Positions 30,477 through 39,822 are shown, counted from the first letter of the stretch. The stretch is 47,652 bases of DNA from Streptomyces mesophilus (GCF_011044995.1 NZ_JAAKZW010000032.1:1-47652), one strand, 5' to 3'. Notes: generated from the sequence alone by a model not told the origin. A program made the numbers and translations.

Positions 30477-33308
30477 ATGCAGCACGAAGTGCCCGAAAGA
30501 TCACCAAAACCCGAATTATTATCCCGGCGTTCCTTCGCCACCGTCGCCGGCGGGGCGCTCGTCGCCCTTGGCGTGGGGCAGGGTCTCGCCCGGTCCGCCG
30601 AAGCCCAGGCCCCGCCCGGTCCGCAGGCGGCAGCGGCCGCTGCGGACGGCCCGTACACGCAGGCCTTCCTCACTCAGTACGAGAAGATCAAGAACCCGGC
30701 CAACGGCTACTTCAGCCCGGACGGCATCCCGTTCCACAGTGTCGAGACTCTGATCGTCGAGGCCCCCGACCACGGTCATCAGACGACGTCCGAGGCGTTC
30801 AGCTTCTGGATCTGGCTGGAGGCGGCGTACGGCCGGGTCACCGGCGACTGGGCCCCCTTCAACAAGTCCTGGGAGGTCGCCGAGGCATCGATCATCCCGC
30901 CGCACATCGACCAGCCCACCAACGACTCCTACAGCCCCGCCAAGCCCGCCACCTACGCGCCCGAGCACCCGCAGGTCACCAGCTACCCGTCCGAGCTGAA
31001 CCCCGCCGTCCCCGTCGGCTCCGACCCCCTCGCCGCCGAACTCGCCTCCTCCTACGGGACGATGGACGTCTACGGCATGCACTGGCTGATGGACCTCGAC
31101 AACGTCTACGGCTTCGGCAACAAGCCCGGCACCGGCGACGAGCTCGGCCCGGGCAAGATGGCGTCCTTCATCAACAGTTACCAGCGCGGCGCGCAGGAGT
31201 CCGTCTGGGAGACCGTTCCGCAGCCCAGCACCGACCTGTTCAAGTACGGCGGGCCCAACGGTTACCTCGACCTTTTCGTCAAGGACGCCTCGTACGCGAA
31301 GCAGTGGAAGTACACCAACGCCCCCGATGCAGACGCGCGCGCCGTGCAGGCCGCCTACTGGGCGCTGACCTGGGCGCGGGCGCAGGGCAAGGAGAGCCAG
31401 GTCGCCGCCTCCGTCGCCAGGGCCGCGAAGATGGGCGACTACCTGCGCTACTCGATGTTCGACAAGTACTTCAAGAAAATAGGCAACTGCACCAGCCCCA
31501 CCGGCTGCCAGGCCGCCTCCGGCCGCGACGCCCAGCACTACCTGCTGTCCTGGTACTACGCCTGGGGCGGCTCCACCGGCACCGGCGGCGGCTGGGCCTG
31601 GCGGATCGGCGACGGCATCGCCCACCAGGGCTACCAAAACCCCCTGGCCGCCTGGGTGCTGTCCACGGTCCCCGCGCTCGTCCCCAAGTCGCCGACCGCC
31701 AAGGGCGACTGGCAAAAATCTCTCACCCGGCAGCTCGAGTTCCTGCGCTGGCTGCAGTCCGCCGAGGGCGGGCTCGCCGGCGGCTGCTCCAACAGCTGGG
31801 ACGGCCAGTACGGCACGCCGCCGGCCGGCACGCCCACCTTCTACGGCATGGCGTACGACTGGCAGCCCGTGTATCACGACCCGCCGAGCAACAACTGGTT
31901 CGGCTTCCAGGTCTGGTGCATGGAGCGCGTCGCCCAGTGCTACTACGTCTCCGGCAACGCGAGTGCCAAGACGGTCCTCGACAAGTGGGTGGCCTGGGCC
32001 GCCGAGCACACCACCGTCGGCGCCGACGGCAGCTACCGCTTCCCGTCCACCCTCGGCTGGACCGGCGCCCCCGACACCTGGAACGCCGCCTCTCCCGGCG
32101 CCAACGCAGGCCTGCACGTCTCGGTCGTCGACTACGGCAACGACGTGGGCGTGGGCGCGGCGCTGGCCATGACGCTGATCTACTACGCGGCGAAATCCGG
32201 GGACGCCGACGCCGCCGGACTCGCCAAGGCCCTGCTCGACGCGATGGCCGGGCACGCGGACGCCCAGGGCATCGCCGTCCCCGAGACCCGCCGCGACTAC
32301 GACCGCTTCGACGACCCGGTCCACTTCCCCGCGGGCTGGACCGGCACCTCCCCGCAGGGCGTGAAGCTGGGCGCCGGTACGACCTTCATCGGGATGCGGC
32401 CGTGGCTCAAGCAGGAGCCGGGCTGGTCGAAGGTGCAGGCATACCTCGACGGCGGCGCCCCGCCGGTCTTCACGTACCACCGCTTCTGGGCGCAGGCGGC
32501 GCTGGCGCTCTCCTTCGCCTCATACGCCGAACTCCTGGCCGACGAAGGCGGCCCCGGCGGCGGTGACGACACCACCGCTCCGACCATCCCGGCCGGCCTC
32601 ACCGTCACCGCGACGACCAGCACCAGCGTGACGCTGTCGTGGACGGCGTCCACCGACGACACCGGCGTCGCGGCGTACGACGTCTACCGCGACGGCACCC
32701 CGGTCGCCGGCCCCACCGCGACCAGCTACACCGATTCCGGGCTCTCGGCCGCCACCGCCTACCGCTACCGGGTCGCCGCCCGCGACGCGGCAGGCAACGC
32801 CTCCGCACTGTCCACCGAGGTCACCGGCACCACCAAGGCCGGCACAGGCACCGGCGGGGCCAAGGTCCAGTACAAGAACAACGACACGGGCGCCACCGAC
32901 AACGCCATCCGCATGTCCCTGAAGGTCGGCAACACCGGCGGCGGCGCGCTCAGCCTCTCCACGCTGACCGTCCGCTACTACTTCACCGGCGACGGCGGCC
33001 CGTCCTCGTACACCACCTGGTGCGACTGGGCGATGCTGGGCGGCGCCAACATCACCCACCGGGTGGTCGCGATGAGCAGCCCGAAGGCCGGCGCGGACCG
33101 CTATCTGGAGGTCGGCTTCACCGCCGGCGCGGGCAGCATGGCCGCCGGCGGCGACTCCGGCGAGATCCAGCTGCGCGTGCACAAGAGCGACTGGTCGAAC
33201 TTCAACGAGGCCGACGACTACAGCCGCGGCACCAACTCTTCCTTCACGGACGCCTCCAAGATCACCGCGTACGTGGGCGGAGAGCTCGTCTGGGGGATGG
33301 AGCCGTGA
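30477..33308 (+). CDS. GH48 reducing-end cellobiohydrolase with FN3 and CBM3
   Basis: The 943-residue exoglucanase is secreted through Tat (LLSRRSFATVAGGALVALGV, cleavage after about residue 44). The GH48 catalytic domain (about 58-685) has family motifs: FHSVETLIVEAPDHGHQTTS followed by EAFSFWIWLEA (region of the proposed acid Glu), MDVYGMHWLMDLDNVYGFG, GRDAQHYLLSWYYAWGG and FTYHRFWAQAALALSFASYA. An FN3 domain (about 698-785) and a CBM3 (about 797-943, with SYTTWCDWAMLGG and WSNFNEADDYSRG) follow. GH48 enzymes run along cellulose from reducing ends and are usually the key partner for crystalline cellulose. The ATG at 30477 has GGAGGAG eight bases upstream; the GTG at 30471 is too close to it. 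The stop overlaps the GH12 start. Confidence 0.93.
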   Translation: MQHEVPERSPKPELLSRRSFATVAGGALVALGVGQGLARSAEAQAPPGPQAAAAAADGPYTQAFLTQYEKIKNPANGYFSPDGIPFHSVETLIVEAPDHGHQTTSEAFSFWIWLEAAYGRVTGDWAPFNKSWEVAEASIIPPHIDQPTNDSYSPAKPATYAPEHPQVTSYPSELNPAVPVGSDPLAAELASSYGTMDVYGMHWLMDLDNVYGFGNKPGTGDELGPGKMASFINSYQRGAQESVWETVPQPSTDLFKYGGPNGYLDLFVKDASYAKQWKYTNAPDADARAVQAAYWALTWARAQGKESQVAASVARAAKMGDYLRYSMFDKYFKKIGNCTSPTGCQAASGRDAQHYLLSWYYAWGGSTGTGGGWAWRIGDGIAHQGYQNPLAAWVLSTVPALVPKSPTAKGDWQKSLTRQLEFLRWLQSAEGGLAGGCSNSWDGQYGTPPAGTPTFYGMAYDWQPVYHDPPSNNWFGFQVWCMERVAQCYYVSGNASAKTVLDKWVAWAAEHTTVGADGSYRFPSTLGWTGAPDTWNAASPGANAGLHVSVVDYGNDVGVGAALAMTLIYYAAKSGDADAAGLAKALLDAMAGHADAQGIAVPETRRDYDRFDDPVHFPAGWTGTSPQGVKLGAGTTFIGMRPWLKQEPGWSKVQAYLDGGAPPVFTYHRFWAQAALALSFASYAELLADEGGPGGGDDTTAPTIPAGLTVTATTSTSVTLSWTASTDDTGVAAYDVYRDGTPVAGPTATSYTDSGLSAATAYRYRVAARDAAGNASALSTEVTGTTKAGTGTGGAKVQYKNNDTGATDNAIRMSLKVGNTGGGALSLSTLTVRYYFTGDGGPSSYTTWCDWAMLGGANITHRVVAMSSPKAGADRYLEVGFTAGAGSMAAGGDSGEIQLRVHKSDWSNFNEADDYSRGTNSSFTDASKITAYVGGELVWGMEP
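32566..33305 (+). repeat. FN3-CBM3 cassette, copy 1 (GH48 tail)
   Basis: This copy encodes an FN3 domain starting TTAPTIPAGL and a CBM3 ending GGELVWGMEP. It is the most diverged of the three cassettes of the operon. Confidence 0.8.
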
Positions 33309-34837
33309 CGCGACGTCAGCTGCGCGGCGCCCTCGCCGCCTTCGCTGCGAGCGCCCTGCTCGCCGGGCTCGCCCTGTTCACCGGCGCGGGCTCGGCGAGC
33401 GCCGCACCGATCACCGACTGCACCCCGTGGGGCACCACCGCGTTACAAGGGGGCGCATACACCTACCAGCAGAACGAGTGGAACTCCTCGGCGCGCCAGT
33501 GTGTGAGCGTGGACCCCGACACCGGCGCCTGGAGGCTGACCGAGGCGAACTTCTCGCTCACCACGGCAGGTCCGCCGGCCACGTACCCGTCCAGCTACAA
33601 GGGCTGCCACTGGGGCGCGTGCACCACGAACAGCGGCCTGCCGATCAAGGTGAGCGAACTGGGCAGTGCCCGCTCGACGTTCGACACCACGCAAGTCGCC
33701 TCCGGTGCCTGGAACGCCGCGTACGACCTGTGGTTCCACTCCGCACCCACCACCGATGACCAGCCGGACGGCACGGAGGTGATGATCTGGATCAACCACC
33801 GAGGCGGCGTCCAGCCCATCGGCTCGCGCACGGCGACGTTCACCGCGGACGGCCGCACGTGGGACGTATGGACCGGCCCCGGTGCCTCCGGGTGGAAGGT
33901 CATCTCCTACGTGCTGCAGGGCGGCGCCACCGTAGTGGCCGACCTGGACGTGAAGGACCTCATCGACGACGCCACCGCACGCGGCCAGATCAACCCCGCC
34001 CACTACCTGATCGACGCCGAGGCCGGCTTCGAGATCTGGCAGGGCGGCCAGGGGCTGGGCGTGAACTCCTTCTCCTTCGACGCCGGCAAGGGCTCGAGCG
34101 GCGGAGACACCACGCCCCCGACCGCGCCCAGCAACTTGCGCTCCACCGCAGCGAGTTCGTCGACCGCCTCGCTGGCCTGGGATCCCGCCACGGACAACGT
34201 CGGCGTCACTTCGTACGACGTCTACCGCGGCAGTACGCGCGTCGGCTCCACCGGCGGCACGACCTACACCGACACGGGCCTGACGGCGTCCACCGCGTAC
34301 AGCTACACCGTGCGCGCCCTGGACGCGGCCGGGAACTCCTCGCCGCCCACCGCTGCGGTGAGCGTCACCACCGCACCGGGCGGTGGGACGGGCACCGGCA
34401 ACCTGAAGGTGCAGTACAAGAGCGGCAACACGAGCCTGACGGACAACGCCATCGGGATGAACCTGCAGTTGGTCAACACCGGCAGCAGTGCGCAGAGTCT
34501 CAAGGATGTCGAGATCCGCTACTGGTTCGACGACTCGGCCTCGTCGTACACGACGTGGTGCGACTGGGCGCAGATCGGCTGCGCGAACCTGACCCACTCG
34601 GTGTCGACCAACGGCACGACGGCCGGAGCCAACCGCTACCTGAAGGTCAATGTCACCGGTGGTTCGCTGGCCGCGGGTGCTTCGACCGGTGACATCCAGC
34701 TGCGACTGCACCGGGCGGACTGGTCGAACGTGAACGAGGCCGACGACTACAGCCACGGCACCGCGAGCGCGTACACGGACGCCCCGAAGATCGGCGTCTA
34801 CTTGGGCGGCCAGCTCCTATGGGGCACCGCGCCCTGA
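33305..34837 (+). CDS. GH12 endoglucanase with FN3 and CBM3
   Basis: The 510-residue product has a Sec signal (ALAAFAASALLAGLALFTGA, cleavage after ASA near residue 33) and a GH12 jelly-roll catalytic domain (about 35-262). The nucleophile Glu158 lies in EVMIWINHRGG and the acid/base Glu243 in GFEIWQGGQG. A Gly/Ser linker leads to FN3 (about 268-355) and CBM3 (about 365-510, SYTTWCDWAQIGC, NEADDYSHG). It cuts internal beta-1,4-glucan bonds and makes new ends for the GH48 and GH6 enzymes. The GTG start overlaps the GH48 stop as GTGA, so translation is coupled. Confidence 0.92.
   Translation: MTRRQLRGALAAFAASALLAGLALFTGAGSASAAPITDCTPWGTTALQGGAYTYQQNEWNSSARQCVSVDPDTGAWRLTEANFSLTTAGPPATYPSSYKGCHWGACTTNSGLPIKVSELGSARSTFDTTQVASGAWNAAYDLWFHSAPTTDDQPDGTEVMIWINHRGGVQPIGSRTATFTADGRTWDVWTGPGASGWKVISYVLQGGATVVADLDVKDLIDDATARGQINPAHYLIDAEAGFEIWQGGQGLGVNSFSFDAGKGSSGGDTTPPTAPSNLRSTAASSSTASLAWDPATDNVGVTSYDVYRGSTRVGSTGGTTYTDTGLTASTAYSYTVRALDAAGNSSPPTAAVSVTTAPGGGTGTGNLKVQYKSGNTSLTDNAIGMNLQLVNTGSSAQSLKDVEIRYWFDDSASSYTTWCDWAQIGCANLTHSVSTNGTTAGANRYLKVNVTGGSLAAGASTGDIQLRLHRADWSNVNEADDYSHGTASAYTDAPKIGVYLGGQLLWGTAP
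34108..34834 (+). repeat. FN3-CBM3 cassette, copy 2 (GH12 tail)
   Basis: The cassette runs from TTPPTAPSNL to GGQLLWGTAP. The CBM3 part (about 34384-34834) is nearly the same as copy 3 at protein level, sharing NRYLK, GASTGDIQLRLHR and NEADDYSHGTAS. Confidence 0.85.
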
Positions 34838-34856
34838 TCCACCCACCCCCCAGACA

Positions 34857-34897
34857 CCCGGTGGCGGGAATCCTTCCCGCTGCCTCCCGCCACCGGG
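34857..34897 (+). terminator. hairpin between the GH12 and GH6 genes
   Basis: Perfect 13-base arms (CCCGGTGGCGGGA and TCCCGCCACCGGG) with a 15-base loop lie 20 bases after the GH12 stop and 45 before the GH6 start. It may terminate part of the transcripts or protect the GH48-GH12 message. Confidence 0.7.
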
Positions 34898-34941
34898 CCG
34901 CACCTGCGCACACCCTGATCCGAGAGGAACCCCACACCACG

Positions 34942-37068
34942 ATGAACACCACCACGCACCCCAGACGCAAGAGCCGCTTCCGCAGGCTCGCGGCGCTGCT
35001 GCCGACGCTCGCCATGGGCGCCGCGCTCAGCATCGCGCTGCCCACCGCACCGGCCTCGGCGGCCGCGGCGGCCCGCGTCGACAACCCGTACGTGGGCGCC
35101 ACGCCCTACATCAACCCCGACTGGTCCGCCAAAGCGAAGGCCGAGCCCGGCGGCTCCGCCATCGCCGATCAGCCCAGCTTCGTGTGGATGGACCGGATCG
35201 CCGCGATCAGCGGCACCGCCAACGGCCGCGGCCTGCGCGCCCACCTCGACACCGCACTGACGCAGGGCGCCACGCTCTTCCAGGTCGTCATCTACGACCT
35301 GCCGGGCCGCGACTGCTCCGCTCTCGCCTCCAACGGCGAGCTGAAGGCCGAGGAACTCGGCCGCTACAAAGCGGAGTACATCGACCCGATCGCCGCGATA
35401 CTCGCCGACCCGAAGTACGCCGCGCTGCGGATCACCGCGCTGATCGAACCGGACTCGCTGCCCAACATGGTCACCAACGCGGGCAGCGCGGCCGGCGCCA
35501 CCGAGGCCTGCCGGCACGTGAAGGAACTGGGGTCGTACGAGAAGGGCGTCGGCTACGCGCTGAACAAACTCGGCGACATCCCCAACGTCTACAACTACAT
35601 CGACGCCGGCCACCACGGCTGGCTCGGCTGGGACACCAACTTCGACCCGGCGGTGGACCAGTTCAAGAAGGCCGCCACCACCGAGGGCGCGACGGTCGAC
35701 GACGTGCACGGCTTCATCGTCAACACCGCCAACTACAACGCGGTGAAGGAGCCGCACTTCAAGGTCACCGACTCGGTGAACGGCACCACCGTGCGCCAGT
35801 CCAAGTGGGTCGACTGGAACTACTACGTCGACGAGCTGTCCTTCGCCCAGGCGCTGCGCGACCGCCTGGTCAGCCGAGGCGGCTTCAACTCCGACCTCGG
35901 CATGCTCATCGACACCGCCCGTAACGGCTGGGGCGGCACCGCCCGGCCCACCGGCCCCGGCCCGTTGACGTCGGTGGACGCCTACGTCAACGGCAGCCGC
36001 GTCGATCGCCGTATCCACACCGGCAACTGGTGCAACCAGCAAGGCGCCGGAGTCGGCGAACGCCCGCAGACCGCGCCCGAGCCCGGCATCGACGCATACG
36101 TGTGGGCCAAGCCCCCGGGTGAGTCGGACGGCAACAGCCAGCCCATCGACAATGACGAGGGCAAGGGCTTCGACCGGATGTGCGACCCGACGTACGGGGG
36201 CAATGACCGCAACGGCAACAACCCGACCGGCGCCATGGCGAACGCCCCGCTCGCCGGCCACTGGTTCTCGGCACAGTTCCAGATGCTGCTGGCCAACGCC
36301 TACCCGCCGCTGGACGGCGGCGGCAACCCGGGCGACGACACCCAGGCGCCGACCGTCCCGGCGGGGCTGAAGACGACGGGCACCACCGCGTCCTCGGTGT
36401 CCCTGTCCTGGACCGCCTCGACGGACAACGTGGGCGTCGCGTCGTACGACGTGTACCGCAACGGAACCCTCGTCGGCTCCACCGGCGGCACGACGTACAC
36501 CGACAGCGGTCTGACCGCCACCACCACCTACCAGTACACGGTCCGGGCCCGCGACGCCGCCCAAAACGCCTCGGCCCAGTCCGCCCCAGTAGCCGGCACG
36601 ACGACGTCGGGCGGCGGGACCGGCACCGGCAACCTGAAGGTGCAGTTCAAGACCAGCGACACCAGCCCGGCGGACAACGCCATCCGCATGAGCCTGCAAC
36701 TGATCAACACCGGCTCCAGCTCACAGAGCCTCACCGGCGTCGAGATCCGCTACTGGTTCGACGACACGGCCACCTCGTACACCACGTGGTGCGACTGGGC
36801 GCAGCTCGGCTGCTCCAACCTCACCCACTCGGTATCGACGAACGGCACGGCGACCGGGGCCAACCGCTACCTGAAGACCAACATCACCGGCGGCACGCTC
36901 GCCGCGGGCGCCTCGACCGGAGACATCCAGCTGCGCCTGCACCGCAGTGACTGGTCGAACCTCAACGAGGCGGACGACTACAGCCACGGGACCGCGAGCT
37001 CGTACACGGACGCGCCGAAGATCGGCGTGTACGTCGGCGGCCAGCTGCTGTGGGGCACCGCTCCGTAA
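34942..37068 (+). CDS. GH6 cellobiohydrolase with FN3 and CBM3
   Basis: The 708-residue product has a Sec signal (LAALLPTLAMGAALSIALPT, cleavage after ASA near residue 40) and a GH6 domain (about 45-440). FQVVIYDLPGRDCSALASNG holds signature 1 with Asp124, and ITALIEPDSLPNMVTN signature 2 with the acid Asp171. GFNSDLGMLIDTARNGWGG and AYVWAKPPGESDG, with the catalytic tunnel Lys/Glu region, are also present. FN3 (about 465-550) and CBM3 (about 560-708) follow. Long loops, as judged by length, fit a processive non-reducing-end exoenzyme. GAGAGGAA lies a rather long 13 bases before the ATG. Hairpins flank it on both sides. Confidence 0.92.
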   Translation: MNTTTHPRRKSRFRRLAALLPTLAMGAALSIALPTAPASAAAAARVDNPYVGATPYINPDWSAKAKAEPGGSAIADQPSFVWMDRIAAISGTANGRGLRAHLDTALTQGATLFQVVIYDLPGRDCSALASNGELKAEELGRYKAEYIDPIAAILADPKYAALRITALIEPDSLPNMVTNAGSAAGATEACRHVKELGSYEKGVGYALNKLGDIPNVYNYIDAGHHGWLGWDTNFDPAVDQFKKAATTEGATVDDVHGFIVNTANYNAVKEPHFKVTDSVNGTTVRQSKWVDWNYYVDELSFAQALRDRLVSRGGFNSDLGMLIDTARNGWGGTARPTGPGPLTSVDAYVNGSRVDRRIHTGNWCNQQGAGVGERPQTAPEPGIDAYVWAKPPGESDGNSQPIDNDEGKGFDRMCDPTYGGNDRNGNNPTGAMANAPLAGHWFSAQFQMLLANAYPPLDGGGNPGDDTQAPTVPAGLKTTGTTASSVSLSWTASTDNVGVASYDVYRNGTLVGSTGGTTYTDSGLTATTTYQYTVRARDAAQNASAQSAPVAGTTTSGGGTGTGNLKVQFKTSDTSPADNAIRMSLQLINTGSSSQSLTGVEIRYWFDDTATSYTTWCDWAQLGCSNLTHSVSTNGTATGANRYLKTNITGGTLAAGASTGDIQLRLHRSDWSNLNEADDYSHGTASSYTDAPKIGVYVGGQLLWGTAP
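36337..37065 (+). repeat. FN3-CBM3 cassette, copy 3 (GH6 tail)
   Basis: The cassette runs from TQAPTVPAGL to GGQLLWGTAP and is colinear with copy 2, including the linker GGGTGTGNLKVQ. A duplication within the operon is the simplest source. Confidence 0.85.
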
Positions 37069-37097
37069 CCCGCACGTCCTGACTCAGGTACGGCGCG

Positions 37098-37131
37098 ACG
37101 CGCCCCCGGTGGTTCGCTGCCGGGGGCGCGT
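37098..37131 (+). terminator. terminator of the cellulase operon
   Basis: Perfect 12-base arms ACGCGCCCCCGG and CCGGGGGCGCGT enclose a 10-base loop 30 bases after the GH6 stop. Confidence 0.8.
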
Positions 37132-37467
37132 GACTTACCGCCGCGTCAACTCACCGCAAGCTGCTGACATTTGGGGTCTCCAGAACGGAGAGGGCACCTT
37201 CTCGTGCGCCGTCTGGTCCGATGACCCACTGGCGGCAGAGGCTTGCCCCAAGGTGCTCCGGGCAGCAACCTCGAAGCGCTCATCGATGGTCCGCGGCCGG
37301 GAACTGCTCAGGCGCCGCCCGTCGTGCAGATCCCACCTGTCGATCAGTTCGTTCCGTTCGGCCAGCGAGTCGACCTCGGGGACCGGGTGAAGTGGTTCCG
37401 CCGGAAGGAGCCGATCTACCCCTCCACTCCGCCCTTCCGTTGAATACGCCATCGGCGGGCGGACCTC
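37132..37467. other. intergenic region
   Basis: No convincing gene. A minus-strand frame of 105 codons (37135-37452) reads RNELIDRWDLHDGRRLSSSR but has weak codon bias and no recognised domain. Confidence 0.4.
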
Positions 37468-37860
37468 TCAGCCACTCGAGCCGGTGCCCGTGAAGAGACA
37501 GAGCGGGTGGCCGGCAGGGTCACACAAGACACGGACATCATCCTGGGGCTGGAAGTCCGCCACCGTCGCGCCGAGGGCAACGGCGCGTTCCACGGCCGAT
37601 GAAAGGTCATCCACCTCAATGTCCAGATGCATCATCATCTGCTGCTCGGACCGGGTGGAAGGCCACTGCGGACGTGTGAAGTGCGGCTCTGTCTGGAACG
37701 ACAATCCAGCACCGCCGTCCGGCGGTGTGATCTCGACCCAGCCCGGTTCTTCCTTCCGTCGCGGCCACCCGAGCAGGTCCTGGTAGAACTGCGCCAGTTC
37801 GTGGGCATCGCGGGCGTCAAGAGTTGTTGCGGCCAGCGTGAAACGAGGTGGGATTTTCAT
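37468..37860 (-). CDS. VOC-superfamily (glyoxalase-like) protein
   Basis: The 130-residue product folds as paired beta-alpha-beta-beta-beta units of the vicinal-oxygen-chelate family: DAHELAQFYQDLLGWPRRKE, GLSFQTEPHFTRPQWP, MMMHLDIEVDDLSSAVERAV and VRVLCDPAGHPLCLFTG. The CDPAGHPLCLF end is typical of the lyase I/bleomycin-resistance-like branch common in Streptomyces. Substrate unknown; members include lyases, dioxygenases and drug-binding proteins. The ATG at 37860 has only a distant AAGGA. It is convergent with the cellulase operon, ending 370 bases after its terminator region. Confidence 0.88.
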   Translation of the reverse strand: MKIPPRFTLAATTLDARDAHELAQFYQDLLGWPRRKEEPGWVEITPPDGGAGLSFQTEPHFTRPQWPSTRSEQQMMMHLDIEVDDLSSAVERAVALGATVADFQPQDDVRVLCDPAGHPLCLFTGTGSSG

Positions 37861-38598
37861 GCGTTGCTGTCACCGTCCTTGCCGGGGAAAGGGAAACACT
37901 CTCCTGTGAGGGAAGCCCAGTTGGCATTGCTTTTCCTTCTCGGGGAGCGCGCTGGTGCGCTTGCGTCGATCGGGACGGGGTTTCTTCCCGGAAGGCGCGT
38001 ACCGGATCGCGGCGACGCCCAGAACGGCAGGCGCCGCTGGCGCGACGCCCGGCCGATCCGCTACGGCCCACAGCCTTGGAGCTGCTGCGGCACGGCGTGC
38101 TGAGAGCTCGGCCAAGGCGGCCCGGGGCCCTGCCCGTGAACCGATGCGATTGCCCGGGGAACCCGAGGCGATGTCCTGCCGCAGCGCTCGTGCGTGACCG
38201 CGTCCACCAGCAATCCAGCGCTCTGTTTTCTTCTGCCGGGTGGTCGTAGCGGCAGTCGAGCCGGGACGCGTGGGGCGGGCTATGGTGTGTCGCCGTCATG
38301 GCGTTCCTCCTCGTCAGAGAATCCGGATGCCCGCCCTCGGAGACTTCACGTCGCTCAAGTCCGCTCGAACTCCACACAGTCTGATTCCGGACCGGTTGGC
38401 CGGTACAACCGCCACCGTGTGCAAGTGCGTTGCTATGAGCGATGTACGCGCTCGCTCCGACCGATAGCGGGTGCCGGCCGGGGCTTAGGCCGCTGCCGTC
38501 CCCTGGGCCCCGGGTACAGTCGGCGGGCCGCTCAGCCCGCGCCGGACCGGGCGTCGCGGCCTGAGTTATTCCCTCGTCGTGGTCCGGCAGGGGATGCC
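37861..38598. other. 740-base region without a recognised gene
   Basis: Several open frames cross it on both strands, mostly Arg/Ala/Ser-rich, with no motif, clear start or consistent third-position bias. It must hold the promoters of the VOC and PLD genes. Nothing else seen. Confidence 0.4.
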
Positions 38599-39822
38599 AT
38601 GACCAGTACGCAAGAGCCGCCTGAGCTGACCCCGCACATCGCCGAAGCTCCAGAGAGCCGGTCCGCCGAGGAACGCGTGGCGTGCATACGGCGGCGGTTG
38701 GAGCGCCTGATAGGGATCGCGGCGACCGAGGGGAACGCGCTGACCGTCCTGCGCAACGGGGATCAGATCTTCGCCGCGATGCTGGCTGCGATCCGTGGTG
38801 CCGAGCACACGGTGGACATGATGACGTTTGTGTACTGGAAGGGCGACATCGCCCGCCAGTTCGCGCAGGCTCTCGCGGACCGGTCCCGTGCCGGGGTACG
38901 GGTGCGGTTGTTGCTGGACGGGTTCGGCAGCAGGCTGATCGAGGCGGAGCAGCTGCGGACGATGGAGCGGGCCGGGGTCGAGGTGACGTGGTTCCGCAAG
39001 CCGCTGTATCTCTCGCCGCTGAAGCAGAATCACCGGTGCCACCGCAAGGTCCTGGTGGTCGACGAGGAGAGGGCGTTCACCGGGGGAGTGGGAATCGCGC
39101 AGGAGTGGTGCGGCGACGCCCGTAGCCCGCAGGAATGGCGTGACACCCACGTCGAGGTCCAAGGCCCCGCCGTGGACGGTATCGCCGCGGCGTTCGCACA
39201 GAACTGGGCCGAGTGCCACGATGAACTCTTCGACGAGCGGGACCGGTTCACCGAGCACCGGCCGCAAGGTGATGCCGTCGTGCAGGTGGTACGCGGCTCG
39301 GCCAGCATCGGCTGGCAGGACATGCAGACCCTGCTGCGCGTCATGCTCGAGTCCGCCGAAGAGCGCTTCCGCCTGGCCACCGCGTACTTCTCCCCGGACG
39401 CGTTCTTCACCGCTCTGCTGTGCGCCACCGCGCGGCGCGGAGTCGAGGTGGAGATTCTGCTGCCGGGACCACACACCGACAAGCGGGTCTGCCAACTGGC
39501 CGGTCAGCACTATTACGAGGACCTGATCGCCTGCGGGGTGAAGATCTACCAGTACCAGCCGACGATGATGCACGCCAAGGTCATCACCGTCGACCGCGTC
39601 GCCGCGCTGACCGGCTCGACCAACTTCAACTGCCGCTCCCTCGACCACGACGAGGAGGTCATGCTCGCCGTCCTCGACCAGGAGTTCACCGCGACCCTGG
39701 ATGAGCACTTCGACGTCGATGTGACGGCCAGTGAACTGATCAAGGCAGGGCGGTGGAAGAAACGCTCCCTCCTCCAACGGGCGCGGGAGGTCGCCGTCCA
39801 ACCCATCCGCCGGTTCTTGTGA
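38599..39822 (+). CDS. phospholipase D/cardiolipin-synthase-type protein
   Basis: The 407-residue product has two complete HKD motifs: HRKVLVVDEERAFTGG (His148, Lys150, Asp155) and HAKVITVDRVAALTGSTN (His325, Lys327, Asp332), together with TVDMMTFVYWKGDIARQFAQ and FRLATAYFSPDAFFTALL. These form the single active site of phospholipase-D-fold enzymes. The overall plan is that of bacterial cardiolipin synthases, but the usual N-terminal membrane helices are missing, so it may act as a soluble or peripheral transphosphatidylase or hydrolase. AGGGGA precedes the ATG at 38599; the open frame back to 38194 has no ribosome binding site. Confidence 0.88.
   Translation: MTSTQEPPELTPHIAEAPESRSAEERVACIRRRLERLIGIAATEGNALTVLRNGDQIFAAMLAAIRGAEHTVDMMTFVYWKGDIARQFAQALADRSRAGVRVRLLLDGFGSRLIEAEQLRTMERAGVEVTWFRKPLYLSPLKQNHRCHRKVLVVDEERAFTGGVGIAQEWCGDARSPQEWRDTHVEVQGPAVDGIAAAFAQNWAECHDELFDERDRFTEHRPQGDAVVQVVRGSASIGWQDMQTLLRVMLESAEERFRLATAYFSPDAFFTALLCATARRGVEVEILLPGPHTDKRVCQLAGQHYYEDLIACGVKIYQYQPTMMHAKVITVDRVAALTGSTNFNCRSLDHDEEVMLAVLDQEFTATLDEHFDVDVTASELIKAGRWKKRSLLQRAREVAVQPIRRFL

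Noticed and set aside
32639..33304. Upstream extension of the GH12 frame
   Set aside because: Arg/His-rich shadow of the GH48 gene; the GTG at 33305 begins the signal peptide.
37817..38377. 186-codon minus-strand frame
   Set aside because: Arg/Ser-rich low-information sequence overlapping the VOC gene start; no domain.
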